From: Luteibacter yeojuensis
GTDB taxonomy: Bacteria > Pseudomonadota > Gammaproteobacteria > Xanthomonadales > Rhodanobacteraceae
Direction: 5' to 3'
Assembly (NCBI RefSeq): GCF_011742875.1
Contig: NZ_JAAQTL010000001.1
Span: 3,038,001-3,102,000, forward strand
DNA length: 64,000 nucleotides
Positions 48,817-59,181 of this stretch are shown here, one piece after another. A program made the position numbers and the translations under genes. The notes below the pieces were generated by a model. The model was given only the letters and a program-made list of their open reading frames with translations. It ran no database searches and was not told the origin of the DNA. Position 1 is the stretch's first letter. Each line of letters opens with the position of its first letter.

Positions 48817-49758
48817 TCACTTCCGCCTGTCGAGCAGGACGGCGATAAGGATGACGATGCCCTTGACGACCTGCTGGTAGAACGAGCTGACGCCCAGCAG
48901 GTTGAGGCCGTTGTTGAGGAAGCCGATGAGCAGTGCGCCCACCAGCGTGCCGAAGAGCCAGCCGCGGCCGCCGGAAAGGCTGGTGCCGCCGAGCACCACG
49001 GCGGCGATGGCGTCGAGCTCGTAACCGACGCCGGCGGTGGGTTGCGCGGAATCCAGGCGCGAGGTGAGCACGATGCCCGCGAAGGCGGAAAGGAGACCGG
49101 AGAGCCCGTAGATGGCGAGCTTCATCGGCGCGATGCGCACGCCCGACAGGCGCGCCGCTTCCTCGTTGCCGCCGATGGCCATGACATGGCGTCCGAACAC
49201 CGTGCCGCGAAGGAGGAAGCCGCACACGCCGAAGGCGGCGAACATCAACACCACGGGCAGCGGCACGAGATGGAAGAGGTATCCCTTGCCGAGCAGGGCG
49301 AAGCCCTGGTTCGGTGCCGCGATGGGTGTGCCTTGCGTGTAAACCAGCGTCAGTCCGCGCAGCAACGTGAGCGTGCCGAGCGTGGCGATGAACGGCGCCA
49401 CCCTGCCCCAGGACACGAGCACGCCGTTGACCATGCCCAGCAGCAGGCCAAGGCCGAGACCCGCGCCCACGGCCACCGTCACACCATGGCCGGCCGCTAG
49501 CAATCCGCCCGTGATGGCGCCGGTGAACGCGAGGATGGCGCCGACCGAGAGATCGATACCGCCGGCGAGGATGACGAAGGTCATGCCGAAGGCGATGAGC
49601 GCGTTGACCGAAATCTGGCGCAGCACCGACAGCAGGTTGCTCGCGGAAAGGAAATCGGGGCTCAGGACGGAGAGCACGATAAAGAGCAGCAGCAGCCCGA
49701 TCACCGAGCCCAGTCGCTGGAGCAGCGGCGCCACGCGGTTCCAGTTCACTCGTGTCAT
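48817..49758 (-). CDS. rbsC: ribose ABC transporter permease
   Basis: This 313-residue membrane protein has about eight to ten helices and the BPD_transp_2 pattern AFGMTFVILAGGIDLSVGAIL and GYELDAIAAVVLGGTSLSGGRG typical of RbsC. It forms the channel with RbsA. It is one base from the rbsA stop and 17 bases before rbsB, so all are in one operon. Confidence 0.94.
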   Translation of the reverse strand: MTRVNWNRVAPLLQRLGSVIGLLLLFIVLSVLSPDFLSASNLLSVLRQISVNALIAFGMTFVILAGGIDLSVGAILAFTGAITGGLLAAGHGVTVAVGAGLGLGLLLGMVNGVLVSWGRVAPFIATLGTLTLLRGLTLVYTQGTPIAAPNQGFALLGKGYLFHLVPLPVVLMFAAFGVCGFLLRGTVFGRHVMAIGGNEEAARLSGVRIAPMKLAIYGLSGLLSAFAGIVLTSRLDSAQPTAGVGYELDAIAAVVLGGTSLSGGRGWLFGTLVGALLIGFLNNGLNLLGVSSFYQQVVKGIVILIAVLLDRRK

Positions 49759-49759
49759 G

Positions 49760-51237
<1,478 letters not shown>

Positions 51238-51241
<4 letters not shown>

Positions 51242-51639
51242 CGGAAGGTGACGCCCGCATGCAGGATGACGTTGGCGTACGGCGAGGTTTCGCCGGTACG
51301 CACGATGGCGACGGCACGGGCGCTCAGCCGCTTCAACTCGTCATGGGGTACCTCGTCCACGCCGACGCCGTCGTTCCGCAGCCGCTCGCCCAGCGCCACC
51401 ATCGCACGGTTCTTCGCGTGGATCTCGCTCGCCATCGTCACCCGCTCGACGGCCAGCTCGGCATACACCGCCTCGAACACCGTGGCGAACGGCGGCGTGC
51501 CGGGAAGCACGGCGAGGTCGATGCAGGGCACGCCCGGAGGTACCGGCAGGCCCACGTCGCCGATGACCAGCGTATCGGTATGGCCCATGGCCGCGACGAC
51601 ACGGTTGAGTTCGGCATGCAACAGGCCGTTGCGCCTCAT
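51238..51639 (-). CDS. rbsD: D-ribose pyranase
   Basis: This 133-residue enzyme interconverts beta-pyranose and furanose ribose so that ribokinase can act. Its N-terminus MRRNGLLHAELNRVVAAMGHTDTLVIGD carries the catalytic histidine in MGHTD (H19), and the C-terminal TGETSPYANVILHAGV is the family tail. Start and stop overlap with rbsK and rbsA by a few bases, showing tight coupling. Confidence 0.94.
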
Positions 51640-52532
51640 GGCCGTGCGGCCAGGAAATCCGCCAGCTCGCCGGCGCGGGGCATGCCGTCCTGGGCACCCA
51701 GGCGCGACACGGCGATGGCGGCGGCGGCGCAGGCCTTGCGCACGGCGACCTCGAGGCCTTCGGAGAGATACACCGCCAGCGCGGCGTTGAAGGTGTCGCC
51801 GGCACCGGTGCTGTCCACGGCCTCGACCTTGAAGCCCGCCTGGTGGCGCGGCTCCTCGTCCTTTTCGCTGAACCACGCACCGTCCTCGCCCCGGGTCAGC
51901 ACGACCGGGCAGGGCGCGCGACGCATGAGGTCGCGGAAGTCGGCATCGCCTGCGGCGCCGAGCGCCGCGGCGAGCTCATGCTGGTTCGGGGTGAGGAAGC
52001 GAACCTGCGACAGCCATTCGAGGGGAAGGCGTTGTGCGGGCGCGGGATTGAGGATGACGGGTACGCCCTCCTCCTGCGCGATGCGCAGCGTGGCCTCGAC
52101 GGCGTCCAGCGGAATCTCCAGCTGCACCAGCAAGGCGTCGGCACCGCGCACGACGTCGCGCGCGGCTTCGACCTGCGCCGGCGTGACGCGGCCGTTCGCG
52201 CCGGGCACGACGACGATGCTGTTCTCGCCGCCGGCGACGGTGATCGACGCGGTGCCGCTGCCGACGCCTTCGACGCGCGCGACATGCGCGACGTCCACGC
52301 CTTCGGCGACGAGGCCGTCGTGCAATTGCCGGCCGAACGCGTCGTCGCCGATGCAGCCCACCATCGCCACGCTTGCACCGAGTCGCGCCGCGGCGACGGC
52401 CTGGTTCGCGCCCTTGCCGCCGGGAATGGTGAGGAAGCGGTCGCCCGTCAGCGTTTCGCCCGGATCGGGGAAGCGCGGGGCGAGGGTCACCAGGTCCATG
52501 TTGATGCTGCCGACGACGACGATTCGCGTCAT
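51636..52532 (-). CDS. rbsK: ribokinase
   Basis: This 298-residue PfkB-family kinase phosphorylates ribose at O-5. It has the N-terminal VVVGSINMDLVTLAPRFPDPGET with GGKGANQAVAAARLGA, and the C-terminal catalytic AVDSTGAGDTFNAALAVYLSEG (GAGD anion hole and catalytic Asp). It heads the rbs operon. No rbsR repressor gene is linked, although an inverted repeat overlaps a -10-like element upstream. Confidence 0.95.
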   Translation of the reverse strand: MTRIVVVGSINMDLVTLAPRFPDPGETLTGDRFLTIPGGKGANQAVAAARLGASVAMVGCIGDDAFGRQLHDGLVAEGVDVAHVARVEGVGSGTASITVAGGENSIVVVPGANGRVTPAQVEAARDVVRGADALLVQLEIPLDAVEATLRIAQEEGVPVILNPAPAQRLPLEWLSQVRFLTPNQHELAAALGAAGDADFRDLMRRAPCPVVLTRGEDGAWFSEKDEEPRHQAGFKVEAVDSTGAGDTFNAALAVYLSEGLEVAVRKACAAAAIAVSRLGAQDGMPRAGELADFLAARP

Positions 52533-52565
52533 GCTGGTTCGCTCCTGGGTACGCGTGGGGCGTGG

Positions 52566-52589
52566 GACGACGGGCCAATATACGTCGTC
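52566..52589 (-). promoter_or_regulatory. operator-like repeat over a -10 element of the rbs operon
   Basis: GACGACG (52566-52572) and CGTCGTC (52583-52589) are perfect inverted arms around TATATT (52577-52582 on the minus strand), which fits a -10 box about 34 bases upstream of rbsK. No clear -35 is seen. Confidence 0.4.
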
Positions 52590-52632
52590 GAGGCGCGCGA
52601 GGCTTTCATGCGCTTGCCCTGGTTTCCCCGAC

Positions 52633-52986
52633 CTAGCGGGAAAGCCCCTTCGCCTCGAGTTCGGCGAGGTAGGCCGGCCATGCCGTGTCGTAGGCGCGAC
52701 CGAGGTCGTGGAGCGTGTCCCAGCCGAAGATGCCGCTGGCGTGCCCGTCGTCGAAGCGGATCAACACGCCGTAATGGCCGGTGGGTTCGAGTGCCGCGAT
52801 GCAGACGTCGCGCTTGCCCGAGACCAGAACCTTCTGCCCCGGGCCGTGGCCCTGCACTTCGGCGCTGGGCGAATTCACGCGGAGGTATTCGCAGGGAAGA
52901 CGGAAGCGCTCGCCGTTGTCGAAAACGACCTCGAGGATGCGCGAGGTCGCATGCAGGACGATGTCGGTGGGGCGGGGATAGACCAC
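52633..52986 (-). CDS. DUF971 domain protein
   Basis: This 117-residue protein is a stand-alone DUF971/GBBH-like N-terminal domain (RILEVVFDNGERFRLPCEYLRVNSPSAE, then GHYGVLIRFDDGHASGIFGWDTL). The domain occurs in gamma-butyrobetaine hydroxylases and in small proteins near hslVU in Xanthomonadales; some members are thought to bind iron. Exact role unknown. It lies upstream of the rbs operon on the same strand with a 100-base gap. Confidence 0.85.
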   Translation of the reverse strand: MVYPRPTDIVLHATSRILEVVFDNGERFRLPCEYLRVNSPSAEVQGHGPGQKVLVSGKRDVCIAALEPTGHYGVLIRFDDGHASGIFGWDTLHDLGRAYDTAWPAYLAELEAKGLSR

Positions 52987-53010
52987 GGGCGCTTTCCTGG
53001 ATCACATTCC

Positions 53011-53086
53011 TGTAGGAGCCGCTATAGCGGCGAGGAAAGCTCGCCACAGTGTCGCCGGATTCCTCGCCGCTATAGCGGCTCCTACA
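53011..53086. repeat. REP-like inverted pair (copy C)
   Basis: TGTAGGAGCCGCTATAGCGG and CCGCTATAGCGGCTCCTACA are exact inverted copies flanking a 36-base centre. It fills the gap between the DUF971 gene and the hypothetical upstream gene. Confidence 0.85.
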
Positions 53087-53130
53087 GAGAGACAGCGGCC
53101 ACAGGGTTCAGGAGGTGACCGCTCCGGGCG

Positions 53131-53748
53131 TCAGTTCGCGCGGCCGAAGCCGTCGCCCGTGCCTTGTTCGAGCGGCGGCGGGTCGCCGGCCACCGCGAGG
53201 AGGGCCGTGGCGTAGGCGTCTTCCATGCTTACCGTGGAGACTTCATCCCAGGCGAAGAACGACGGCTCGCGCAGCCACTCCGCGTCGGGGGTGATCTCCT
53301 GCATGTTGAAGCCCTCGTCGTCCACGCTCACCACGCGGCCGATGTAGCAGACCTCGGACTCGTCCTCGCTGTCGACGTGCACGCCGATGACCGGAGCGTG
53401 CGCGGCGGCGGCCTGTACGACCTGCGAGATATCGTCCAGCGGGAAGTCGGCCGGCGGTGTCGGGTGGATACCCTTCATCGTGAGCGCCTTCTCGAGGAAG
53501 CCCGCATGCTTGTCCGGCGCCTCGAACTCCGAGATGTCGCGATGCCGCATGATGTACATGCCGTCGTAACTGACGCCGTCGCCCACCACCCAGAGGAGGA
53601 AGAACTCGCGGCCGACACCGCCGACATAGCCGCAGAAGCTGCCGTGCTCGAGTTCGCCACGCCACAGACGCACCAGCTGCCGGTTGTCCTGCGCCTCGCG
53701 CAGGGTGGCTCGCTGACCGTTGGTTTTGAGATGAATGACCTTGCCCAT
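53131..53748 (-). CDS. hypothetical protein
   Basis: This 205-residue soluble protein is not one I recognise. It begins MGKVIHLKTNGQRATLREAQ, is acidic overall and has predicted mixed alpha/beta structure without signal or membrane segments. Segments such as SFCGYVGGVGREFFLLWVVGDG and VCYIGRVVSVDDEGFNMQEITP suggest two beta-barrel-like or Sm-like repeats. ATG at 53748 has no ribosome site, while TAAACT 12 bases upstream could be a -10, so the mRNA may be leaderless. It lies 39 bases after hslU on the same strand. Confidence 0.6.
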   Translation of the reverse strand: MGKVIHLKTNGQRATLREAQDNRQLVRLWRGELEHGSFCGYVGGVGREFFLLWVVGDGVSYDGMYIMRHRDISEFEAPDKHAGFLEKALTMKGIHPTPPADFPLDDISQVVQAAAAHAPVIGVHVDSEDESEVCYIGRVVSVDDEGFNMQEITPDAEWLREPSFFAWDEVSTVSMEDAYATALLAVAGDPPPLEQGTGDGFGRAN

Positions 53749-53787
53749 ATACGTCAATAGTTTAGCAGAGGGGCCGCCTCCCGGTGT

Positions 53788-55125
<1,338 letters not shown>

Positions 55126-55129
55126 CGGC

Positions 55130-55663
55130 TCAGAGCTCTTCGATCGAATAGTTGTGATTGGTGTAGATGCAGATATCGCCGGCGATCTTGAGCGCTTTCT
55201 CCACGATCGTGCGCGCATCCAGCTCGGTATTCTCCATCAGGGCCAGGGCGGCCGACTGGGCGTAAGGACCGCCCGAGCCAATCGCGATGAGGCCGTGCTC
55301 CGGCTCGAGCACGTCGCCGTTGCCGGAAATCAGGAGGGAGGCCTCCCTGTCGGCCACGGCCAGCATGGCTTCCAGGCGGCCCAGGCGGCGGTCGGTGCGC
55401 CATTCCTTGGCCATTTCCACCGCGGAACGGGTGAGGTTGCCGCCGTGCTTGACCAGTTTTTCCTCGAACAGCTCGAACAGCGTGAAGGCGTCGGCGGTGG
55501 CGCCCGCGAACCCGGCGAGGACGTCGCCCTTGCCCAGGCGGCGCACCTTGCGGGCGTTGGCCTTCATCACGGTATTGCCGAGGGTGACCTGTCCGTCACT
55601 GCCGATGACGACCTTGCCGTCGCGGCGGACGCAGACGATGGTCGTGGCGTGCATCGGTTCCAT
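55130..55663 (-). CDS. hslV: ATP-dependent protease proteolytic subunit HslV
   Basis: This 177-residue subunit is the threonine protease of the HslUV complex. The N-terminus reads [16 protein letters not shown]: the nucleophile should be the first threonine of TTIVCV (T7), so a six-residue propeptide must be removed. AAGGA seven bases before the ATG supports this start. [16 protein letters not shown] and the tail [11 protein letters not shown] match the family. It is first of hslV-hslU, with a heat-shock-like promoter upstream. Confidence 0.96.
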   Translation of the reverse strand: MEPMHATTIVCVRRDGKVVIGSDGQVTLGNTVMKANARKVRRLGKGDVLAGFAGATADAFTLFELFEEKLVKHGGNLTRSAVEMAKEWRTDRRLGRLEAMLAVADREASLLISGNGDVLEPEHGLIAIGSGGPYAQSAALALMENTELDARTIVEKALKIAGDICIYTNHNYSIEEL

Positions 55664-55689
55664 AGTGCGTTCCTTGGGGGAGACGTCAG

Positions 55690-55718
55690 AGGTGGGGATA
55701 ACCGGGGAGCGGCGCAAG
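55690..55718 (-). promoter_or_regulatory. sigma-32-like promoter of hslVU
   Basis: On the minus strand CTTGCG (55713-55718) and CCCCACCT (55690-55697), spaced 15 bases, resemble the heat-shock consensus CTTGAA/CCCCATNT. It lies 26 bases before the hslV start in the xerC-hslV gap. Confidence 0.45.
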
Positions 55719-55741
55719 TCTTGGCGCCCCGCGGCTTCGCC

Positions 55742-56653
55742 TCAAGGCTTCCGCTTCGCCCGCGGATGCGCCGCGTCGTACACCTTCGCCAGGTGCTGGA
55801 AATCGAGGTGGGTGTAGATCTGGGTGGTGGCGATGTCCGCGTGGCCCAGGAGCTCCTGCACCGAGCGCAGGTCGCCGGAGGACTCCAGCATGTGGCTCGC
55901 GAAGGTGTGCCGGAGCATGTGCGGGTGGACCCGCTTCGCCTGTCCGCTGGAAAGCCTGGCCAGCCGCTGCTGCACGGTCCGGGGGGAGATGGTCGTCCCG
56001 TTCCGCCCCTTGAACACGGGCTGGTCCGGTCCGGCGGCGCCCAGGGCGGCCAGCGCCTTCAGGGCGGCGACCGCGAAACGGCCCACGGGAAGGATGCGCG
56101 TCTTGTTGCCCTTGCCCAGCACCCGGACCTGGCCGTCGTCGAGGTCGAGGTCCCGCCAGTGCAGGCCGCACAGTTCGGACAGGCGCAGGCCGCTGGAATA
56201 GAAGAGTTCCATCATCGCCGTGTCGCGCGGCGCCAGCGGGCCGCCGAGGCTGGTTTCCACCAGCTCCTTGGCCTCGTCGGCGTCCAGCACCTGGGGCAGC
56301 TTGCGCCGTACCTTGGGTCCGCGGACGCCGGCCGCCGGGTCGTGGTCCAGCCGGCCTTCGCGGGTGAGGTAGCGAAACAGTGTGCGGCAGGCGGAAAGCA
56401 GGCGCTGGATGCTGGTCGGCTCCAGGCCTTCGCGTACCTTGCCGTCCCGCCGCGGCGGCGGGCGGTGCAGGCGGGCGGTCATCGTCCGCATCCGGTCCGG
56501 GGTGAGCCGGTCGAAGCTGTCGAGGCCTTCGGCCTCCATGAATTCCAGCAGCTTGTCCAGGTCGCGCCGGTACGCCGCGAGCGTATGCGGCGACGGCGCC
56601 CGCTCGGCGGCGAAGTGGCCCAGGAAGGCCTCGACGGCGGCGCGCGGAGTCAC
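55742..56653 (-). CDS. xerC: tyrosine recombinase XerC
   Basis: This 303-residue site-specific recombinase resolves chromosome dimers at dif with XerD. An N-terminal SAM-like core-binding domain precedes the catalytic domain with R in SGLRLSELCGL, the HxxR of HMLRHTFASHML, H in LLGHADIATTQIY and the nucleophile tyrosine in QIYTH. GTG overlaps the DUF484 stop (GTGA). The DUF484-xerC order repeats that of E. coli yigA-xerC. Confidence 0.95.
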   Translation of the reverse strand: MTPRAAVEAFLGHFAAERAPSPHTLAAYRRDLDKLLEFMEAEGLDSFDRLTPDRMRTMTARLHRPPPRRDGKVREGLEPTSIQRLLSACRTLFRYLTREGRLDHDPAAGVRGPKVRRKLPQVLDADEAKELVETSLGGPLAPRDTAMMELFYSSGLRLSELCGLHWRDLDLDDGQVRVLGKGNKTRILPVGRFAVAALKALAALGAAGPDQPVFKGRNGTTISPRTVQQRLARLSSGQAKRVHPHMLRHTFASHMLESSGDLRSVQELLGHADIATTQIYTHLDFQHLAKVYDAAHPRAKRKP

Positions 56654-57336
56654 GCCACCTTCCGCGCCCGTTCGATGGCGGAACCGACCGTGGTGGAGAT
56701 CATGTCGAGGAACAGCGTGCCCATGCCCGGATGGAAGCGATCCGGATCCGCGCTGCCGATGGCCAGGAGGGCATCGGCACCGACGCGCATGAGCGCGGCC
56801 GAGCGCACGTCGGGCGCGGCCTCCCCGAACAGGCGGTGCAGCTTGTCGGGCGCCAGCCGGCCCGCGACGGGATCGCCGTGCTCGAGGAACGAGGCGAATT
56901 CCGGGAGCCCGGAAGCGCCGTGCGGCTCGCGTAGCAGCCACGGCTCGTCGGGCAAGCCGGCGAGGTCGCCGAAGAACACGAGGCGGATGCGTTCGGACTG
57001 GAAATCCTCGGTGAGCCGGCGGACCACCTGGCGCACGGTGTCCTCGATGTTGCCGGCGCCGAGCAGCGCGAGCATCAGCCCGTGCACGCGGCGCATCAGT
57101 TTCTCGTTGTCGCCGGCCACGGCGGTGAGTTCCCTGAGCCGCCCCTCGAGTTCGGCGTTCTTTTCGCGCAGGCCACGCAACTGGTGAACGGCGAGGGAGG
57201 ACGCGGGCCCGTTCGCACTGGGTAGCACGAGCTCGTGGGCGAGTTCGGGGTAGGCGACGAGGAAGTCAGGGTGCCGCCTCAGGTAGGACGCCACGGTGGC
57301 TGGCTTGATGTCGCCGTCGATCGCGGTGTCGGTCAT
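56650..57336 (-). CDS. DUF484 family protein
   Basis: This 228-residue protein is YigA-like: an N-terminal helical part with VASYLRRHPDFLVAYPEL, a coiled coil (LREKNAELEGRLRELTAVAGDNEKL), and a GAF-like C-terminal domain. It sits between dapF and xerC as in many Gammaproteobacteria. Function is unknown; the GAF fold suggests ligand binding. Gap to dapF is 53 bases. Confidence 0.92.
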   Translation of the reverse strand: MTDTAIDGDIKPATVASYLRRHPDFLVAYPELAHELVLPSANGPASSLAVHQLRGLREKNAELEGRLRELTAVAGDNEKLMRRVHGLMLALLGAGNIEDTVRQVVRRLTEDFQSERIRLVFFGDLAGLPDEPWLLREPHGASGLPEFASFLEHGDPVAGRLAPDKLHRLFGEAAPDVRSAALMRVGADALLAIGSADPDRFHPGMGTLFLDMISTTVGSAIERARKVA

Positions 57337-57389
57337 GCGTGCTTCCTCGAATGCTTGCGTGCGCAGTGTGCCCCGTTCGCGAGCGAACG

Positions 57390-58217
57390 TCACACCTCGC
57401 CTTCGAAAACGAAGGCGGCGGGGCCCGTCATCCACAGGGTATGGCCCGGGCCATGCCATTCGATGGTGAGCGTGCCGCCCGGGAGTTCGACGTCCACGAC
57501 CGGCGCGGCGAGACCCAGCGACTGGGCCACGGCCGCCGCCGCGCAGGCGCCGGTGCCGCAGGCGCGAGTCCAGCCGCTGCCTCGTTCGTGCACGCGCAGG
57601 CGAATGCGATCCGGCCCCAAGCGCTGGGCGAAGCCCACGTTGGCGCCCTGTGGGAACACGGGATGCGCGGTAAGAACCGGGCCGAGGCGGTCGACCCGCG
57701 GATCGGCGATATCGTCGACCAGCAGCACGCCGTGCGGATTGCCCATGGAGACGGCGCCGAAGCTCACGTCTTCGCCATCCACGTGGACGGTGTAGACGGC
57801 GTGCGGCGGCAGGTCGAGCGGAATGGCGGCAGGTGCGAAATCCGGCTCGCCCATGTCGACCACCACCCTGCCCTCGTCCAGCACGCGGACGGTGACCGGG
57901 CCCGAGGGGCTTTCCAGGCGCACGTCGGTGTCGCGCTCGATGGCGCCGTCGCGGTAGAGCCATGCCGCCACGCAGCGCACGCCGTTCCCGCACTGGCCCG
58001 AGGGCGAGCCGTCCGCGTTCCAGATTCCGTAGTAGAACGCGCAGGAGGGATCGCGGGCGGACTCGATGCTGATCAGCTGGTCGAAGCCGATGCCGGTGTG
58101 CCGGTCGGCCAGCGCGGCCACGCGCGCCGCGTTCGGAACGCGCGGCGGATCCTCGCGCCAGTCGACGATGACGAAGTCGTTGCCGATCCCATGCATCTTG
58201 GTGAAGCGGGAGGCCAT
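57390..58217 (-). CDS. dapF: diaminopimelate epimerase
   Basis: This 275-residue racemase converts LL- to meso-diaminopimelate for lysine and peptidoglycan. It has the two active-site cysteines in SGQCGNGVRC and RACGTGACA, the N-terminal MHGIGNDFVIVD, and NPHGVLLVDD. Cofactor-independent. It follows lptM by seven bases and precedes the DUF484 gene. Confidence 0.97.
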   Translation of the reverse strand: MASRFTKMHGIGNDFVIVDWREDPPRVPNAARVAALADRHTGIGFDQLISIESARDPSCAFYYGIWNADGSPSGQCGNGVRCVAAWLYRDGAIERDTDVRLESPSGPVTVRVLDEGRVVVDMGEPDFAPAAIPLDLPPHAVYTVHVDGEDVSFGAVSMGNPHGVLLVDDIADPRVDRLGPVLTAHPVFPQGANVGFAQRLGPDRIRLRVHERGSGWTRACGTGACAAAAVAQSLGLAAPVVDVELPGGTLTIEWHGPGHTLWMTGPAAFVFEGEV

Positions 58218-58224
58218 CGCGGCG

Positions 58225-58443
58225 TTACGGATGGATCACGGAATTGAACGGCTGGCTGGAGGTGCTGGCCGGCGGCGGCGCGAGCGAGGTATCCCTCTCC
58301 GTCGGCTGCGCCGGGGTGGCCTGGGGCGTTGCCGTGGTACCCGCCGCGGGCGGAGGCGGCAGGAACAGCGGGCCCTTGTTTCCACACCCCGCGAGCGCGG
58401 CGGCGCCGGCGGCGAGGGCGATGGGCAGGATGAGTCGGCGCAT
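58225..58443 (-). CDS. lptM: LptM/YifL-type small lipoprotein
   Basis: This 72-residue protein has a lipoprotein signal (LAAGAAALAGCGNKGPLFLP), and CGNKGPLYLP is the hallmark of LptM, which helps LptD disulfide formation. The remainder is a Pro/Thr-rich, unstructured tail. AAGGAG precedes the ATG. The lptM-dapF-DUF484-xerC order matches E. coli yifL-dapF-yigA-xerC. Confidence 0.88.
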   Translation of the reverse strand: MRRLILPIALAAGAAALAGCGNKGPLFLPPPPAAGTTATPQATPAQPTERDTSLAPPPASTSSQPFNSVIHP

Positions 58444-58487
58444 GGGGCAACTCCTTTGAGCGGTCGCCAGTATAGCCTCGGGTCCGC

Positions 58488-58958
58488 TCAAAGCTGCTTT
58501 TCGAAGCGGAAGGCGTCGGTGCCGTCGGCGTAGTAGTTGGCGTATTCGCCGATGCGCGCATAGCCCAGCCGTTCGTACAGGCGGATCGCCACGGCGTTGT
58601 CCTTGCGCACTTCCAGCCGCAGCGAGCGGCAACCGCGCACGCGGGCGGCGTCCTCGGACGCCTCGACCAATGCCGAACCGACGCCCTTGCCCTGTGCCTG
58701 CGGCGTGGTCGCGATCGAATACAGCCGCGCCACGGTCGTGCCCTTGCGGAAGAACACGACGGCGGTGCCGAGGAAGCGGCGATGGTTGGCGCTGGCGACG
58801 AGCACCAGGGCGCTCTCGCTGTCGAGGTGCTTGCGGTACTGGGCGCGACTCAGGCGATCCTGCGCGAAGCTGGATTCCTCGAGGGCGACGAGATCGTCGA
58901 GATCGCTGACTTCGGCGCGACGAACGCGCACCGCGGCGGTGACCGGGGGTGGACGCAT
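58488..58958 (-). CDS. GNAT-family N-acetyltransferase
   Basis: This 156-residue protein has the GNAT fold with the acetyl-CoA loop TTPQAQGKGVGSALVEASED (Q/R-x-x-G-x-G/A) and C-terminal AIRLYERLGYARIGEYANYYADG. It resembles RimI-type N-terminal acetylases in its ending. The start at 58958 leaves out a basic, unconserved extension. It diverges from a RimK-like ATP-grasp gene (223 bases) and sits 44 bases upstream of lptM on the same strand. In some bacteria RLAN-ATP-grasp genes are linked to GNAT genes, and the two may co-operate in modifying a peptide. Confidence 0.85.
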   Translation of the reverse strand: MRPPPVTAAVRVRRAEVSDLDDLVALEESSFAQDRLSRAQYRKHLDSESALVLVASANHRRFLGTAVVFFRKGTTVARLYSIATTPQAQGKGVGSALVEASEDAARVRGCRSLRLEVRKDNAVAIRLYERLGYARIGEYANYYADGTDAFRFEKQL

Positions 58959-59181
58959 GCGCTTGGGAACTCCGGCGCGGTGGGGACGGGGCGGGGTGGG
59001 CAAGCGCGGCACTGTAGACCTCGGCGAAGCGTGGATCAATGACTTTTTCATGAACCCGTCCGGCACGGCGCGGACACGGTGCTTGTGCGCCGCGGTGGGG
59101 GAAGGACACACTGCGCCACCGGCGATACGATCGATCCCAGGCGGGGTCGAAGGAATGGCATTCGCCGCCAGCAGAGGTGTC

